Source of the DNA: Solen grandis
Lineage: Eukaryota > Mollusca > Bivalvia > Adapedonta > Solenidae
Length of the DNA: 64,000 bases
Reading direction: 5' to 3'
NCBI GenBank assembly: GCA_021229015.1
Contig: CM037794.1
Coordinates: forward strand, 37,030,827 to 37,094,826
Shown here: positions 45,863 through 58,999 of the stretch, in pieces
Layout of the letters: each line of letters begins with the position of its first letter
Numbering within the stretch: position 1 is the stretch's first letter
The notes under the pieces: model-generated
What the model was told of the DNA's origin: nothing
Seen by the model: the letters and a program-made list of their open reading frames with translations, nothing else
The model's database searches: none
Translations under genes and position numbers: made by a program

Positions 45863-46447
45863 GACGGAAGCAAAGGTAGTGGAAAAAATAAAATATGCCT
45901 TTCATCTTCGTTAATGAATTTTTAAGACCGTGCAATCATTGTAACGTAATATCATTGCAATCAGTGCTTCTCTGTCTCTACTCCTAATTAAAAGATCACA
46001 AAGTCTGTAAACGCGCTATCCCCGGCTGTGATTTTAGATCTGAAAGTGACTTCAAATATTAACACCCAGATAGATGCTCCAGTTTCTCTGGGTGTGTAAA
46101 ACTATCAACACCTTCTACGACAAGCTGTATCTTTAAATGCCAAGACAAACGTTTAAGTAGGACATGCGTAGTGCATATTTCATTCGTAAAGCAGGACAAA
46201 ATCCTCCATTTTCGAAATGGATTTTTTTTAACCGCGGAATATATAAGTCAATTATCATCGGGGCAAAGCCCCTTATTGGTGCTGTTGGTTCATTATTTGT
46301 GTTATCATTTGGATTGTACTGGCGGAAATCCCGCGATATCGTGGGAATGTTATTTACTGTTGAAATTTGTCTGAATAGATCTGATATGAGTTATATCATG
46401 TCCCAGTGCCCAACCACATGATATGGACCATGGGTTCCAAGTAAAAA

Positions 46448-46705
46448 AGCGGCCTTGGTGGCGTTTGACTGTGAAGCTTAGGGTTTTGAGTTCAACCCAG
46501 ACTGGGGTCGGGCACGGTGATGAATGACCTGCGGTTTCTTTCTGACGGTCCAAGCCACACTCCTTACAGTTCTTCCGTCTATTGATCAGGGGAAGTAACT
46601 ACTGATGCGATCCTAAAGTACTGATTAACCTTTCGGTACTGCCATCCGTTAGCTATTGATGTCATAAAATGGCGTTAAATAATTTAAATAAAATCTTACG
46701 AAGAT
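46448..46705 (+). repeat. Candidate third SINE family (SINE-C)
   Basis: A tRNA-like start (CCTTGGTGGCGTTTGACTGT; B-box-like GGTTTTGAGTTCAACCC) is followed by about 200 bp of unique body and a 3' end AAATGGCGTTAAATAATTTA with AATAAAATC. The layout fits a tRNA-SINE, but no second copy is in the window to prove it. Confidence 0.4.
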
Positions 46706-46757
46706 AAAAGCGAAAAGGACACATTGCTGTAACATGTTAAAATGTTAAAAAGTTGTT

Positions 46758-46791
<34 letters not shown>

Positions 46792-46995
46792 CAAAGTTAA
46801 AGGATAATAATAGCAGCATTGGGAAATAATGCAGAATGGACTTATTAATAAAAACGTTCATTTGCTGTAAACAATAATTATACTTTTATTGCAATTTGCA
46901 TAGCGGGATTAATTACTCTCTACAGGACTGAAAATGAATTGAACAAATATTTACATGTATAATTATATATATATATTAACATTGAATCGGTTACG

Positions 46996-47176
46996 AATGA
47001 CGTCTAGAGTCCCCATTATTATTGAACACGGCTATGAAGTTGTCTTTGCCTATGACCATATACAATACGGTCCACGTGTACTTTATTCTGTAGATTGGAT
47101 GCCAGACTATAGCATCTTCCCTCCGAGCGTTCGTATAAACGTCAAACAATATAAACCCGGTAAATATATTGGATAA
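46996..47176 (+). CDS. Small hypothetical ORF
   Basis: ATG ACG TCT at 46996 opens a frame of about 59 codons ending TAA at 47174-47176. Its composition looks more protein-like than its surroundings (balanced residues such as YDHIQYGPRVLYSVDWMPDY, GC-richer codons). No domain is recognised and no flanking exons were found. It could be an isolated exon, a relic or chance. Confidence 0.25.
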
Positions 47177-47179
47177 CTC

Positions 47180-49040
47180 TTAAAGCCTTGTAGTTAAAAT
47201 GAGGACAAAATACCGATTTCGTTGCTTTGTAACACTCGCGTTATGTGGATGCTAGGCTAGTTGTGGTTCCCCATAAATGAATACGTCGATTCCCAGAAGT
47301 GTCACTATTTTTAGATTTATCAAATCTCGTAGGATTCACCATAAAGTCTCGCAAACTGTGCAATTTTATTTGTTTTTAACTACTGAATAGTTAAAAATAA
47401 CTGTAATACTCCTTATACGTAGTTCTGATTCGTAACGGCGCAAAATCCAGCTCGTTCCTTTAGTAGTGTACACTGACGGAAAGTTCCATCGGATCATTTT
47501 AAATAATTTATGAAATATCTCAAAACCTTGGGAATTGTAAGAATCAAATTAAATTTCACTTTCGGGTATGTGAGGGGTGAACAATATGTGCGAAATTTCA
47601 TTGAAAGTTGTTGCGGATTACAATGACAGTAAGCTATGATTTAAAGCTACCCTCAAAAGTCAAAGTTAAAACAGATAAATTTAAAAAGTGATCGGTTAGA
47701 ACTTCTGTCAGTGTAGGTTTGCGGTAGGTAGATGGTTCTTCTCGGGGTTCCTCTGTTTGTGTACACGTGTATGTATTTTTATATTTGAATTTACACATTA
47801 CAATAATGATGGGATAATGTTGAAACTTTCATCACTGTTTATATGATCGCTATCTCGTTGTCACTTCTACCTGTTATTTGATAAACGACGTTTTGTTTGA
47901 AATGTATAACTCCAAAACACGAAAATGCTGTCGATGTTTGGTTGTCCTTGGATTGTGCAATGTGCATTTTTTGTTTGTTTTACATTGACAATTACACAAT
48001 AGAATAAGTAATAGATGAAAGCTTAGAAACTGTTAAGTTTAACGTTGTTTAAAAACTGAAGTCACTTTAACCGAACAAAATTATTTATATAAAAAGTAGG
48101 GATAATAGAGTTTGGTTCATCGTTGCTTTCACTAGCACAAACGGGACTATTTTATCTGTAAATTGCTTTTAGCTTTTATGAGTCAAACAATTTGACTGCA
48201 GTATCACTTCACCACATTAAGAATTTCCAGGAGTTTAAAATATCAAGTGTGGCCCAAAGCGGTAATCTCCAGAAATCTGGATACGTGGTACAAACAGGAC
48301 TCACGTCCCCCGGGGTACAGTAGCTGTGTATATCGTGCACTGTCATCACGTGCACGCCGAGCACATGCGGGTAATCAATCAATTCGGAGGAAATTGCAGC
48401 ATACGGCTGGTCAGCCAGGACGTTATTTTACTGATTTAGAAGATTGCGTGTTCAAAATGACTTTGTTGTATTAGAATATTGACGACTGAAAACATTACAA
48501 AAGCATTTAATGGATTCCCTTTATAGAATGTCAACGGAAGGAGAGGAAAAAACGCACATCATCTGAAAAATGGATTTTGAATGGCTAAAACCAATATTAA
48601 CGCCGCTTTAATTTCTACAAGTTTATCCCATTTCTAATTTGGGATGACTATAGGATGTTACGACTCGGCGATTGGCTTTTGGAGGGGATGGTAATTTTTC
48701 AAGCGCAGTAATTCATCAATTTTGATCACGCAGTGCAATAAATCCCTTCCGTTTTCAATCTTGGTCAATGAAGTTTCTAAACCTGACGGATTTAAGACCA
48801 GTTGGAAAAAAATACTGTTGATGCTGATCAGCATAACTTAAGTGCAATGAAATAAATCTAAAGGTTGACAAGCAAATGATAAAAGTGAAAAACTTCAGAG
48901 TGCCTCTTTTGGCTGTATATTGACATTAAGGCATCATTTCGGGTTGTTTTTATTGACATTTTCGTACAAATTAATTCAGCACATTTAAAATTTTGACGAT
49001 AATGTTATGTTACTTATGCCTAAAGTGAGCTTGTTATTTT
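47180..49040. other. Intergenic DNA with one exon-like island
   Basis: 48232-48370 is GC-richer, follows TTTCCAG at 48225-48231 and has two competing open frames. One ends TAG near 48327; the other contains SRNLDTWYKQDSRPPGYSSC and continues to 48474. E-box CACGTG sites lie inside. Neither frame is recognised. 47717-47760 may be a SINE-B scrap. Nothing else is supported. Confidence 0.25.
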
Positions 49041-49125
49041 TGTTCAGTCATATAGCGACGTCCAAAATATGCATAGAGGCATTGGCCTACTGCAACCCAG
49101 CTTGAGGGTTCACGACATGATGCCA
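49041..49125 (-). repeat. SINE-B fragment
   Basis: Minus-strand GGACGTCGCTATATGACTGA and the upstream CAAGCTGGGTTGCAGTAGG correspond to the SINE-B body and tail with internal losses. Confidence 0.45.
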
Positions 49126-49866
49126 TTAATTTTTGTAAAACAGGAGTTGGTTTGCGTCCGAAGAAAACTGTATCAACGTCTCAAATAAAGACTGATCAAT
49201 CAGTAATTTCATCTAAAATAAGAATATTTAAGTTATATTTTGAAAATGTTTGCTCAATCAATTCACCTAACAACGACGAATGCTCGATAATTGTCCATGT
49301 CACAACGATAAATGCGCAATCTCTCGCTGGTACGGAGCGTGCTGTTTGTAATGACATTGAAGCCAAAAGGCGGAAGCCACAAAACCTGGTTAATGCTTCC
49401 AGTGTTTGTAAAATGTATTTGATTGATAAGATTTATGAAACAAATAAAATGACTTTTGTTATTATCATGTGACCGACAATGATGACATATTTTACGTTTT
49501 ATAGCGTACATGTATTTAGGATTTCTAAATATCATTTGGGAAAATAAAAGGCCAATCCAAGCTCATGGTTTATAAAGAACTACCACCTGAAAAATGTCAG
49601 TTTTGAATTTCCCTGGTGTGATATTTGTCTATAACTTTGACTTCTTTTTCCGTATCTTGTAGAAGTCATATCTCTACAAGTGTTTATAAGTCTCTTTTCA
49701 GTGTCTACAGATGTATCATAACTGACTTTCAGGCTATCCAATAGCTCCATTGGGATAATAGGTAGTCAATGATTAATATGATTTACACAAATGTGACGTA
49801 GTTTTGTTAATTTCATTGACTTGAGCGGATTACCTAGCTATGAATGGGAAAGACAAGGCTTAAATA

Positions 49867-50129
49867 TGGGGGCTGCCGTGGCCGAGCGGTTACAGTCGTG
49901 GACTACAAATCTCTCAGCCCCTCACCGCTGTTGGTTCGAATCCCGGTAGGGACTTCGGATTTTTCATGTGAGGAAGCCTTCCAGCTGGCTTGCGGTAGGT
50001 CAGTGGTTCTACCCGGGTACCTCAGTGTACTCGGGGTCTTCCTTCACCTGTAATTAGCTGGACGTCGCTATATAATTGAAATACTATCACAGCGACGGTA
50101 AACCCCAATACAACAACAACAACAAGGCT
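49867..50129 (+). repeat. SINE-B, full length
   Basis: The head is tRNA-Leu/Ser-like: A box TGGCCGAGCGGTTACAGTC, a long variable region TCTCAGCCCCTCACC and B box GGTTCGAATCCC. The body contains TTCATGTGAGGAAGCC and CTTGCGGTAGGTCAGTGG. The tail is TGTAATTAGCTGGACGTCGC..GCGACGGTAAACCCC, followed by a CAACAACAA repeat. It is a good reference copy for the family. Confidence 0.7.
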
Positions 50130-50600
50130 TAAATGTTCATTAATAAAAACTAGAAAGATGAATAGTGAACTTCCATCAAATAGATTAGGTCAAGGTCTAT
50201 CCTTTATGTTTTTACCTAGTTAAGGGATGACCGCCTGCCTTGGCGAGGTTCAAAACTTCACTAATTACACATAATGCCATAAAACAGTTTACCGCAACAC
50301 TAGAAGACATTCGTGTGTCTAGACAGTATTTACGCAGACGATAAAAACGTCAGTAATCAGTAATTACAGCGGATTTAGCAGCTGTTGTATATGTGGTATG
50401 TGTACTGGTATACAGAGTTGTAACCCTGGTGCAATCAATCACGTCGTCATTGGAGGTCATGGTAATCCGTTCTCAATACCAAATACATATCCAAACAGTT
50501 CAAAATACAAAAAATGTGCACATAGTATCAGGTGTCCTTTTCCTTTCATTGTTGTAACGTGAAATGTTTTCGAGTGTTTGTGTGTTGTTGTTGTTGTTGT

Positions 50601-50641
<41 letters not shown>

Positions 50642-51470
50642 TTGTTTTCTTTTCATTTTTTTTCTGTGTGGTCCTTTTTATCCTTCTTTTCTGTTCAGTT
50701 CCGTTCCACTAAACTTCGTATGATCAAATTTGTTCTTAGTCGTAAGTTTGTTGATCTACATAGTGTCTACTAAATTAATTTTCACAATAAAACATGAAGA
50801 AAAATGACCCAATTTATTGCATTATACAAACACAGCACTTTTTGTAAAGAAAAATTCACAGGAAAAATACTATTTTACATCTGAGAATTTACGCTTACGA
50901 AGATATTTTTTCGTACGAAGTTTAGTGAAACGGGCCCCACGACTGCAAAACAAAAAAAAAAAAAAAAAAAAAAAAAAAACATACCAGTACTCTGCCAAGG
51001 TTAATGAAAACCGGATGGAAGTCTGATCAATGATGCACTATGGTAGTTATTTATTTTCGTTATTCAACTCAAACTGCTGTAAATTTTCATTTAACAGCGA
51101 AAATATATTCAAGGTCTAAAGAAAAGCATATCATATTAGAAAAGTCACTATGAATTTGCTGTTAATCAGAAACTCTAAAAATCAAATTATCAACGCTTTA
51201 CTTCATTTGAACACCTTTCTTTATTCGATATTACCTTGTACAACATAAATTGATTTATTGCTCTGTTAAGTCATTTCTCACTACGCTCACTTCGGTTTTC
51301 TTTTGTCTGTACAAATGTCTTAACAGACTTTACCATGAGTTTCGAACCCATTGAATACATGGTTGGTATTACAGGCGTCTCAAACTTGTCCTACTTTTTT
51401 GCGCAATGTCACTTTTTCTTAGCAATGAAAATAAAGCATTAATTACGTTTTGTAACCTTTACTTCTTCAC
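50130..51470. other. Intergenic DNA with microsatellites
   Basis: A TTG run followed by a TG run occupies about 50582-50640, and an A run about 50948-50979. No gene is supported; the frames at 50532-50773 are translations of the TG run. Confidence 0.45.
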
Positions 51471-51493
51471 AAAATGATAAGTTTGTTTTAAAG

Positions 51494-51655
51494 GTTTGAA
51501 GTTCGGTAAGACAGCTAGCTACATCGAAAGAGGCTGCCGCTTCTGCATCATATACAAAACTCAATTCAACGTCAATCGACACGTTTACAACGGCAAGTAT
51601 ATTTCAATTCCCAATCATGATTTCTACTTATGTTTTCTCCTGATTTATATCTAAG
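51494..51655 (+). CDS. Possible coding fragment with a zinc-finger-like motif
   Basis: After a weak acceptor-like TTGTTTTAAAG a frame of about 52 codons reads KFGKTASYIERGCRFCIIYK and then TQFNVNRHVYNGKY. C-X2-C followed by RH resembles a C2H2 finger, but the second zinc-binding histidine is missing. It stops at about 51653. It could be an exon or a transposon relic; support is thin. Confidence 0.2.
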
Positions 51656-52376
51656 TTATTAATAATACATTCCAAACATTCATATGGCAAGCCAACAAAA
51701 TGATTTGTTACATCGTTATCAGAACACAATGAAATCTATAGAAATTCCCTGCGCTGTGTACTTCCAAGAGACAATATAATGAAAAAGACAAAAACGTGAT
51801 CAGAGTAAATGTCCATGTGTTTGAAGTCTCGTGTTTGTTCGAAGAGAAGGTAGATTGCGAATCAAACTCAAGTGGTCTTGAGTCTGTCACAAATTAATTC
51901 CTGCACACTTCAGCCGAATTTTGTACCGGGGGCGTCTGTTATAATCGATATTATCAGATGTCTGTCAGTAAAATCAAGCGACCATCGCCCGCCGTGCTCC
52001 GGGTGACATTAAATCTACACTATTAGACAACTACATGTCAGCGGTATGACAAATAAGCAAACAGCCTTGTCAACATGAAATACCTCAAACATGCCCATTT
52101 CACATTTTTTATATCTGTTTGTTCGTTTGTTTGTTTAAGGTAAAAAATATTAATTAGAAAATGTGCGTTTTTAGCAGTTAACGGTTATGCATTAAGTTGT
52201 TTATTGTCATATAATTATAGTGCATGTTGCCTTTTTAGCAATTAAAGAAATGAATACATAAAATATTCATGTTTCTCCAAATTAAAACAGCAATTTTCTT
52301 TTGTTATTTGGAAATATAAATTTCAAACCAGCAATATTGCGTGTTGCGAATCAGAACTGAGATGCGGCTGTTATAA

Positions 52377-52530
52377 CAATATCCTGAAACCGGGCCAACC
52401 AGTCATAGATACATGTATGCCAAAAACCAGACAGGGAGTTAAGAGTACCTTTACACCAATTTGGTATGTTGCAGAAGTGGAATGAACCCACGACCTCCCG
52501 CTCACGAGGCGGACGATCAAATCACGAATA
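52377..52530 (-). repeat. SINE-A fragment, head and part of body
   Basis: The minus strand has GTCCGCCTCGTGAGCGGGAG and B-box-like GTGGGTTCATTCC, then a diverged body ending near CGGTTTCAGGATAT. The tail is lost. Confidence 0.5.
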
Positions 52531-52559
52531 AATGAATGGTGCTGAAATCTCGTAGTAAA

Positions 52560-52965
52560 ATTCAAGTAACTTGAGTATATATACGAGAATTAACTTGAAT
52601 CACGAATATATGTACGAGATCTAACTTGAATCACGAATATATACGAGATCTAACTTGAATCACGAGATATATTACGAGATCTAACTTGAATTACGATTAT
52701 ATGTACGAGATCAAACTTGAATCACGATTATATATACGAGATCAAATTGAATCAAGAGAATATATAAGAGATCTAACTTGAATCACGAATATATGTACGA
52801 GACCTAACTTGAATTACGAATATATGTACGAGATTTAAATTGAATCACGAGTATATATACGAGATCTAGCTTGAATCACGTGTATATATACGAGATCTAA
52901 ATTGAATCACGAGTGTATATACGAGATCTAGCTTGAATACGAGATATAATAATACGATATCTTAG
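52560..52965. repeat. AT-rich minisatellite, unit about 31-32 bp
   Basis: About 13 copies of CTTGAATCACGAATATATG followed by TACGAGATCTAA occur, with small length changes in the TATATG part. Confidence 0.8.
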
Positions 52966-53019
52966 CAATATATATACATACATCACTCATGTACATAAAA
53001 CATTATTCATAAATGCACA

Positions 53020-53261
53020 TTAACCCTTTTCCTCATAGAGGAAACCATGAAAAGGCCTATGCGAACAGCATAAAACCAGATCAGCATGCGAGTAACTCGC
53101 AGGCTGATCAGGTTTTATGCTGTTCGCTGCTCCTCAATGGTCTGGAAATGAGGACTTTATAATTAAATTTGGTAAGGTTTAACTGTGGTTTTCTGCAGAT
53201 CAGGCTTTATTTGGTACCTACTGAGTGCGTCAAAATGAGTCTATATGAGGGAAAGGGTTAA
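53020..53261. mobile_element. MITE with long internal hairpin
   Basis: Terminal inverted repeats TTAACCCTTTTCCTCATA (left) and TATGAGGGAAAGGGTTAA (right) differ by one base. An internal inverted repeat (53061-53085 against 53103-53127) forms a hairpin containing CAGATCAGC/GCTGATCAGG. Length is 242 bp and there is no coding potential. It is related to 59000-59236. Confidence 0.65.
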
Positions 53262-54540
53262 CTAATGGATAGTGACTTTTATAATGATCTAATACATAAT
53301 ACATTTTATGAGCAATTAAACACTGGTAGATATAAAATTTAAGTAAATAAGCAAAGTGTCATTATTTATGTGATAATTATCCGCATGGGCGTAGCTTGGC
53401 CTAAATTGATGTACAGACCCGTGTTAGGGAAGTCAGGTGTCATGCTCCCCAGGGATTGTTCTCCTTGAATGCGCATACATTCGTTTTTCAACACAAGTGG
53501 GGACAAGAAAACAATAATAATACACGTTCTAATGCATTTTTCACTGTTGAAACTATTGGGTCTTGAAATGTGTAGGCCAATGTCTTAATGCCTAAAATGG
53601 AGCTACGACAGTGATCCAAGAAAAGTTTCAAAGTATATAGTGAGAGCTTTTCTTAAACTCAGAAAGCATCTTTAGAATAGATGTTAACATTGATTTTGAA
53701 ATATTGTTGTGTCACATGACTACTTTATTTTTTTTTAAGTATACATAAAATGACATGTTTAAATTAATGTGACTAGTAGGCCGACTGGACCGGGTGCTTA
53801 TTTCTATGATGTTTATTGTTTATATAAATTACCTGGTTTAGCACATGTCACAATAATTACTTACTTACTTACCTAGTGTGTAGATATTATATGCATTTAT
53901 ACCTGTCATTGTATATTGAAATCAATTGTGAAACAAAATATATGTCTTTGTTTATAAGACGTGTGCCATGTGCTAACACTTGTCGTCATCAAGCATTCGC
54001 GGATTCCGCAATTTAACTCAGAGAGTCCTGTTAATAAAGTGGATGTAAAGAAGCAAGAATACACCAAGTGTAAAGACCTTTGGCCAAGATTAAATAAGGA
54101 GATCCCTCTTTTGCCAACGTCTAAGCACCGTCCGCACCGCGCATGTGAATAATTACCCGAGTTGCCAAACCGACCGAGATTGAGACAAACACCAAGGTCA
54201 GCAAATTACACTTCCTCAAGGCTGGAACGGCAAAGTTTGTTAAAAATATACTCTTAATCAATATGGTGCTCGCTAGAGCCAAACATGTGTGCCTCTCTCT
54301 ATTTATTCTTTATTACATTATATTCATTATCCCCCCCCCCCCTTGCCTTAAATAGCCACTAGCCACTGTCACATGCTGGAATCTTGGGCTAGATTGGAAG
54401 AAAGAGTGATGTACTGGGTGTCGATAAATGACCATCAGTATGGTGAAAGCGCCGTTGACCCTCATCTAACAAACCTTCCTGCTTGACCCACGAAGCAGAA
54501 CAAACTATCAATTATTGCAATGTCTCTCTGTCTCTCGCAG
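53262..54540. other. Intergenic DNA, no gene supported
   Basis: A C run of 12 lies at 54331-54342. The 63-codon frame 53961-54152 has no recognised features. Confidence 0.4.
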
Positions 54541-54541
54541 T

Positions 54542-54567
54542 CCCCCCCCCCCCCCCCCCCCCCCCCC
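54542..54567 (+). repeat. Poly-C tract of 26
   Basis: Twenty-six consecutive C; the opposite strand is a G run able to form quadruplex structures. Length may be unreliable. Confidence 0.9.
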
Positions 54568-54636
54568 ACGACATTGGTGTTTAAGAGGTTGTTCTCTATG
54601 CCATCTGCAGAAGCAGTATGATCTGTTCTTTTATAC

Positions 54637-54742
54637 GTTTCATTTCAGATATCGGAAAGCGGATTGGGGGATATTACAACAGCTAATTCGGGAAGCTCGT
54701 AACTGTCACTTCATGATGCTTGCACAACTGAAGAACGGGTAG
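54637..54742 (+). pseudogene. Possible LINE fragment between endonuclease and RT
   Basis: The frame reads FRYRKADWGILQQLIREA. The pattern Y-x-K-A-D-W-x-x-L is common in non-LTR retrotransposons upstream of RT. It follows CATTTCAG, so an exon is an alternative. Nothing further is recognisable downstream. Confidence 0.25.
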
Positions 54743-54749
54743 GGATCCT

Positions 54750-55425
54750 AGGCGCTGAATCTCTCTAAGTTCTGATAGACAAATTAATGTCAGTTGTCAG
54801 CTATTGCGCATGCGTGGTTGACAGGTTCGCTCCTTAATGAATCATAAAATCCAAAGATATTTCTAAATGATTAATGCTTACGATAAAAACTGTAGATAAT
54901 CCCACGAGGATGCTCGTGCTCAACACTTCAATAGAATTGATATTTTTTTTAGATTTTGTAACAAACTTGTCATTTTTTTCTGTTCCTTTTTTTAATTAAT
55001 GCCGGGTTAAACATTTCGCAAAGATAAAATATGCAAACATTTTCTTTAATTTTCATAGCTTAATTCTTACAGGTTACATCGAAAATTTGATTCACAAAAT
55101 ATTAACTGGAAATGTCATTGAACATATTTATACATTATTAATAAAGCGATATGTTGACAGCAAAGTAACGAGTTCCATTAACTTCTCGCTCGTTGGTAAT
55201 AACGCTAATGATACTTTTACGTGAATTGGGAAAAGGACTGATAGAAATTTACTGAAAGATTTTACGAGTTATTTCCAATATTGACAGAGTAGTGTATAAA
55301 CATGTCTATCAAGTTGACGATGATATTATCAGTGACACAATGTGCAGTACATGTGTAATGGGCTTGAGACCATCAGCAGTGCAAGGAAATTACACCAGCA
55401 GGTGACCCCCGGTAACATCCTACTA
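54750..55425. other. AT-rich DNA, no gene seen
   Basis: No repeats or coding signals were recognised. Confidence 0.4.
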
Positions 55426-55621
55426 CGAGGGTCGTTCGAAAAGTTTCAGGACAAATAAGGAGTGACTGTGGAATTTTTGCATCAGCAAAGTTTTTATCAT
55501 TTTTTTTCTTTCGAATATAGTACAAACTATATATGAAATTATCACTTTTGAATTTTTTATTCTAATAATCATTTAAAAAAAAGTTACGGGACGTATTCCG
55601 AAACTTTTGGAACAGCCCTCG
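55426..55621. mobile_element. Mariner-type MITE
   Basis: Inverted ends CGAGGGTCGTTCGAAAAGTT (left) and AACTTTTGGAACAGCCCTCG (right) resemble mariner termini and are flanked by TA on both sides (55424-55425 and 55622-55623). It is 196 bp with no transposase. The mariner relic at 14250-14610 may represent a related autonomous family; that link is inference. Confidence 0.65.
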
Positions 55622-55623
55622 TA

Positions 55624-56611
55624 AGACGCCGTAGAGGGAGACTATTGGCGGAAGCTCTGCATGACATCGCATGAACAATTCAAGTCGCTTTTTTCAGCCT
55701 TTTCTATTGTTGGATTCAGGCAGAATTTCAATCATTTGAAGACTTTGGCGACTTGGAAGAGATAATATGCCACCACGAAAGAATTATAATTGGAAAATGA
55801 ACAAATGATGAATTTAAAATTAGGATAATATTAAAAAGTCAGGTCAATGATTCTCTGCATCCGGTAATCCATGTTTGTTAATATTATATTTTTTAGATGT
55901 TTAATTATTGTTATAATTATTTTTTAATCATTTTTGCCAACAATATTAATAAGTTGCAAACTACACCATAGGATATTGACCCATATACCAATATCAAAAG
56001 CTGAAAAAAGCAGTTAAAGATTCAATCATATTTGTGTATTTTGAATCATGTATGTCAACACGCCCTTTCTAACAGGCTCAAACAGAATATATATTGAACA
56101 CAAGTGGTTGTTTGTTTAGAATACCTGTCTAATTCTATCAATAATATAATTGGTTGTTTGACACCTATTGATTCATACACTAACGTTTTTAATCAATGAT
56201 AGACACTGATTCAGGTTTAACTATTTTTGTATTCGGTCAGGTCCGTATTAAAATATGCTACTTATATTGAACAATTCTATTTAGTTCGAAAATTCATATT
56301 TCAGATAAAAAATCGGTTATCAAATTCACCATACTAATAATGATTGGTGTCATTTTCGGTGTAAATATCAACTTTTTCGATGAAGTTTTGTCGTTGACTG
56401 GAAATCAAGCTCACAACGTCTGCATGCCCTTCTTGTCGGTACCAGGGTTGGGCCAGTATTTCAACTCTGGTAGTTTCATGAAAAAAATACGATCTTTGGA
56501 TTTGAAGACTTGTTCTTTTCTACGATTGGACAAGGCGGGTTCTATTTCTTTTTACATAATTATGTGTTCCTTACACGTGTTATCTATTTGTCACTCACAA
56601 ACCCACATTGA
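55624..56611. other. AT-rich DNA, no gene supported
   Basis: A 106-codon frame 56340-56660 runs into the adjacent SINE and carries no domain signature. Confidence 0.4.
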
Positions 56612-56880
56612 TATGAAGGCCGTGGGTTCGATCCCCAGACGCTACAAACCAAAGTCGTAAAAAATGGTACTAGTATAGCTCTCTTGGTTGGCGCTCAACA
56701 TATAAGGGCAGTTGCAGGACAGGTTGGCCCGGTGGCAGGATAATGTGACTGGGTGTGGTATCATGCAACATGTCTAAGGCGTGATACTGCAGTGAGCAGC
56801 ACAATATCTGTCTCAAGTAGGAATCGTCTCCAAATGACTGAAATACTGTCGGTTGGACGTTAAACCCAATAAACAAATAA
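56612..56880 (+). repeat. SINE-A with partial head
   Basis: The B box GTGGGTTCGATCCCC and the complete SINE-A body and tail (CTGTCGGTTGGACGTTAAAC, then CCAATAAACAAATAAAC) are present. The A box half of the head is replaced by unrelated sequence. Confidence 0.65.
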
Positions 56881-58999
56881 ACATTTATATTAAAATGCTT
56901 GAAACCTCAACATTGCAGCACATTAGTAAACGTACATAAACACATTGGACACTGCATGTGGTCTAAAGATATGGATGTTGGCAAATTTTATTCCATATTC
57001 AATTACAAATAATTTAAAGTAGTGTGACTAAGGTCTCGAAATCACAAAGAAATCAAACAATTTCATTTGAATAAATCTAGGAACCATCCTACCATGTTGT
57101 ACGCATACGTATTGTTAAGTAATCAAGCGCTTCCATCAGAGATGCGGCACGTGGATGCAAGCTCCAGCGATTCCATATCTTTCGTATACCGAACGGTATA
57201 ATTTTGCATTCGATTACCGATTGGAAGGCTATACGAGGTCTGATGCATGGTGAAAAAGGTCGCTTATTGATTATTACGGTCGGAGAAAAAAACGCAAGGC
57301 ACCTTTTAACACAAACGCAGGATTAATTGCATTAGGTGCCCATCAACTAGTCTGCAGCCGTTAACCAATGAACGAATTTTAATGGCGCGAGTTTGACAAT
57401 TGACAACTCATATGAGGGTTAAAACACCGTGCCTGAGATTCAAAGCTCTCAAATACCTTAATGACACGTGAAAAACAGTCACAAATAAACACTAACAGTG
57501 TCAATTTAGAAATGTGAAATTGTTTCGTTTTCCTCTCGAAAGTTTTTTTGCGTTTTAAGTCGATTAAATTCAGCACACCGTGGGGTAAGAACAACCCAAA
57601 ACCCAGACCTCACACAGAAATTGTTCCACGGTTTAAAAAATCCAATCTATTAGTTTTAGATCTAGGACATAATGGGCTATCGCTGGTTTATGAGTCTCCT
57701 CCATTAAGGTAATCCATCCATTAGTAAATTTGTGATCATTTTCCATTAAGCGATCGTGGTAATTTCATAGAAAATGCCTTTGTAGACTTTGAGTAAAGAG
57801 CCTATGATTTAAAGTCGGATTCTTGCACCTGTTCAAGCATTTGAAGGACCATGATCACAATATAATAAAGATGGATGGATTACATTAAAAACTTAATTAT
57901 TCAAAACCGTTTCAATAAAGTATTGGAAAATGGAAAACCAACCTTGATAGAAAAATACTCTTATAAGTACATAGTACCTCATATTTTTGTTGATATTCAA
58001 TTTCATTGATAATGTTTTAATGGTTTTTCTTGGGTAGATTTATCCATGGATGATCATCTCGCCATTTATCCAAGAACGATTTTCATGGCGGTTAATTTTC
58101 ATTATTAATATCGTCCGCGAAATCAACCAAAATTAGCGGCCAGCAAAAAAAAAATGATATAATTCTTGCAAAAGAACCGTATATAGAGCAGACCTAATTG
58201 TGCGCGCTGGAATAGATACACACACTATAACATGTATAGAACTTTATCTTCCTAGATGAATGGCGAGCTTAGAATACATACAAATGCAGTACGCTCATTT
58301 ACACGAGACAAATAACAAGATATAAATATGGCACAAAGTGTAGGAAAATGAACTACAATTTGATGTTCATCATTATCATCGCCGTCAGTGTCAATAAAAC
58401 TGATGAATCGAGGGATTACATATATTCAAAAAATGCAGATGTTTAGTTTCGATATTCGAAAAAATGCATACATGATACTTTCGAATATTCGAAAAATGCA
58501 AAAAATATCCGTTTCGAGCATTCAACAATTGAAAGCATTACAATTCGAATAGTGTTGCTAAATTTAGATAATTTGATTTTTTTCTCAATAATAATAATAT
58601 TTTATTGTATTTATTTTCCTTTCTGTATTATTCTACCTTTTTACTTTTAATTATATGTAACGAATTAATATATTTTTTAAACTTTAAGTTTTATTTCGGG
58701 TTTCAATTTTATCTTTTTCACAGGCCTCAAAAGGCGTTGATCCAAACTATATTTACAAGTAATCGCAATTATGTTGAAAAATAAAATACAAGAAATAAAT
58801 AAATAGCTGACGGAATGATTTTTGTTTGGAAACATTTCTATAATCTGGTTATTTCGATTAAACACTTTTGTTGTAAAATAAAATACAAGATCTAATATTT
58901 TACGGAATATTTCTTGTTTGAAAACAGTTCTTTAACCTTGTTATTTCGAATAAACACCTGAGACACGATACATGGAAATGTTATATAAGTGATACAGTT
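56881..58999. other. AT-rich intergenic or intronic DNA
   Basis: No supported gene or repeat. A 40-codon minus-strand frame at about 57133-57255 and frames at 57379-57594 and 58677-58865 lack features. Confidence 0.35.

Noticed and set aside
45501..45873. Arg/Glu-rich and Val/Cys-rich minus-strand frames
   Set aside because: They are pure microsatellite translations.
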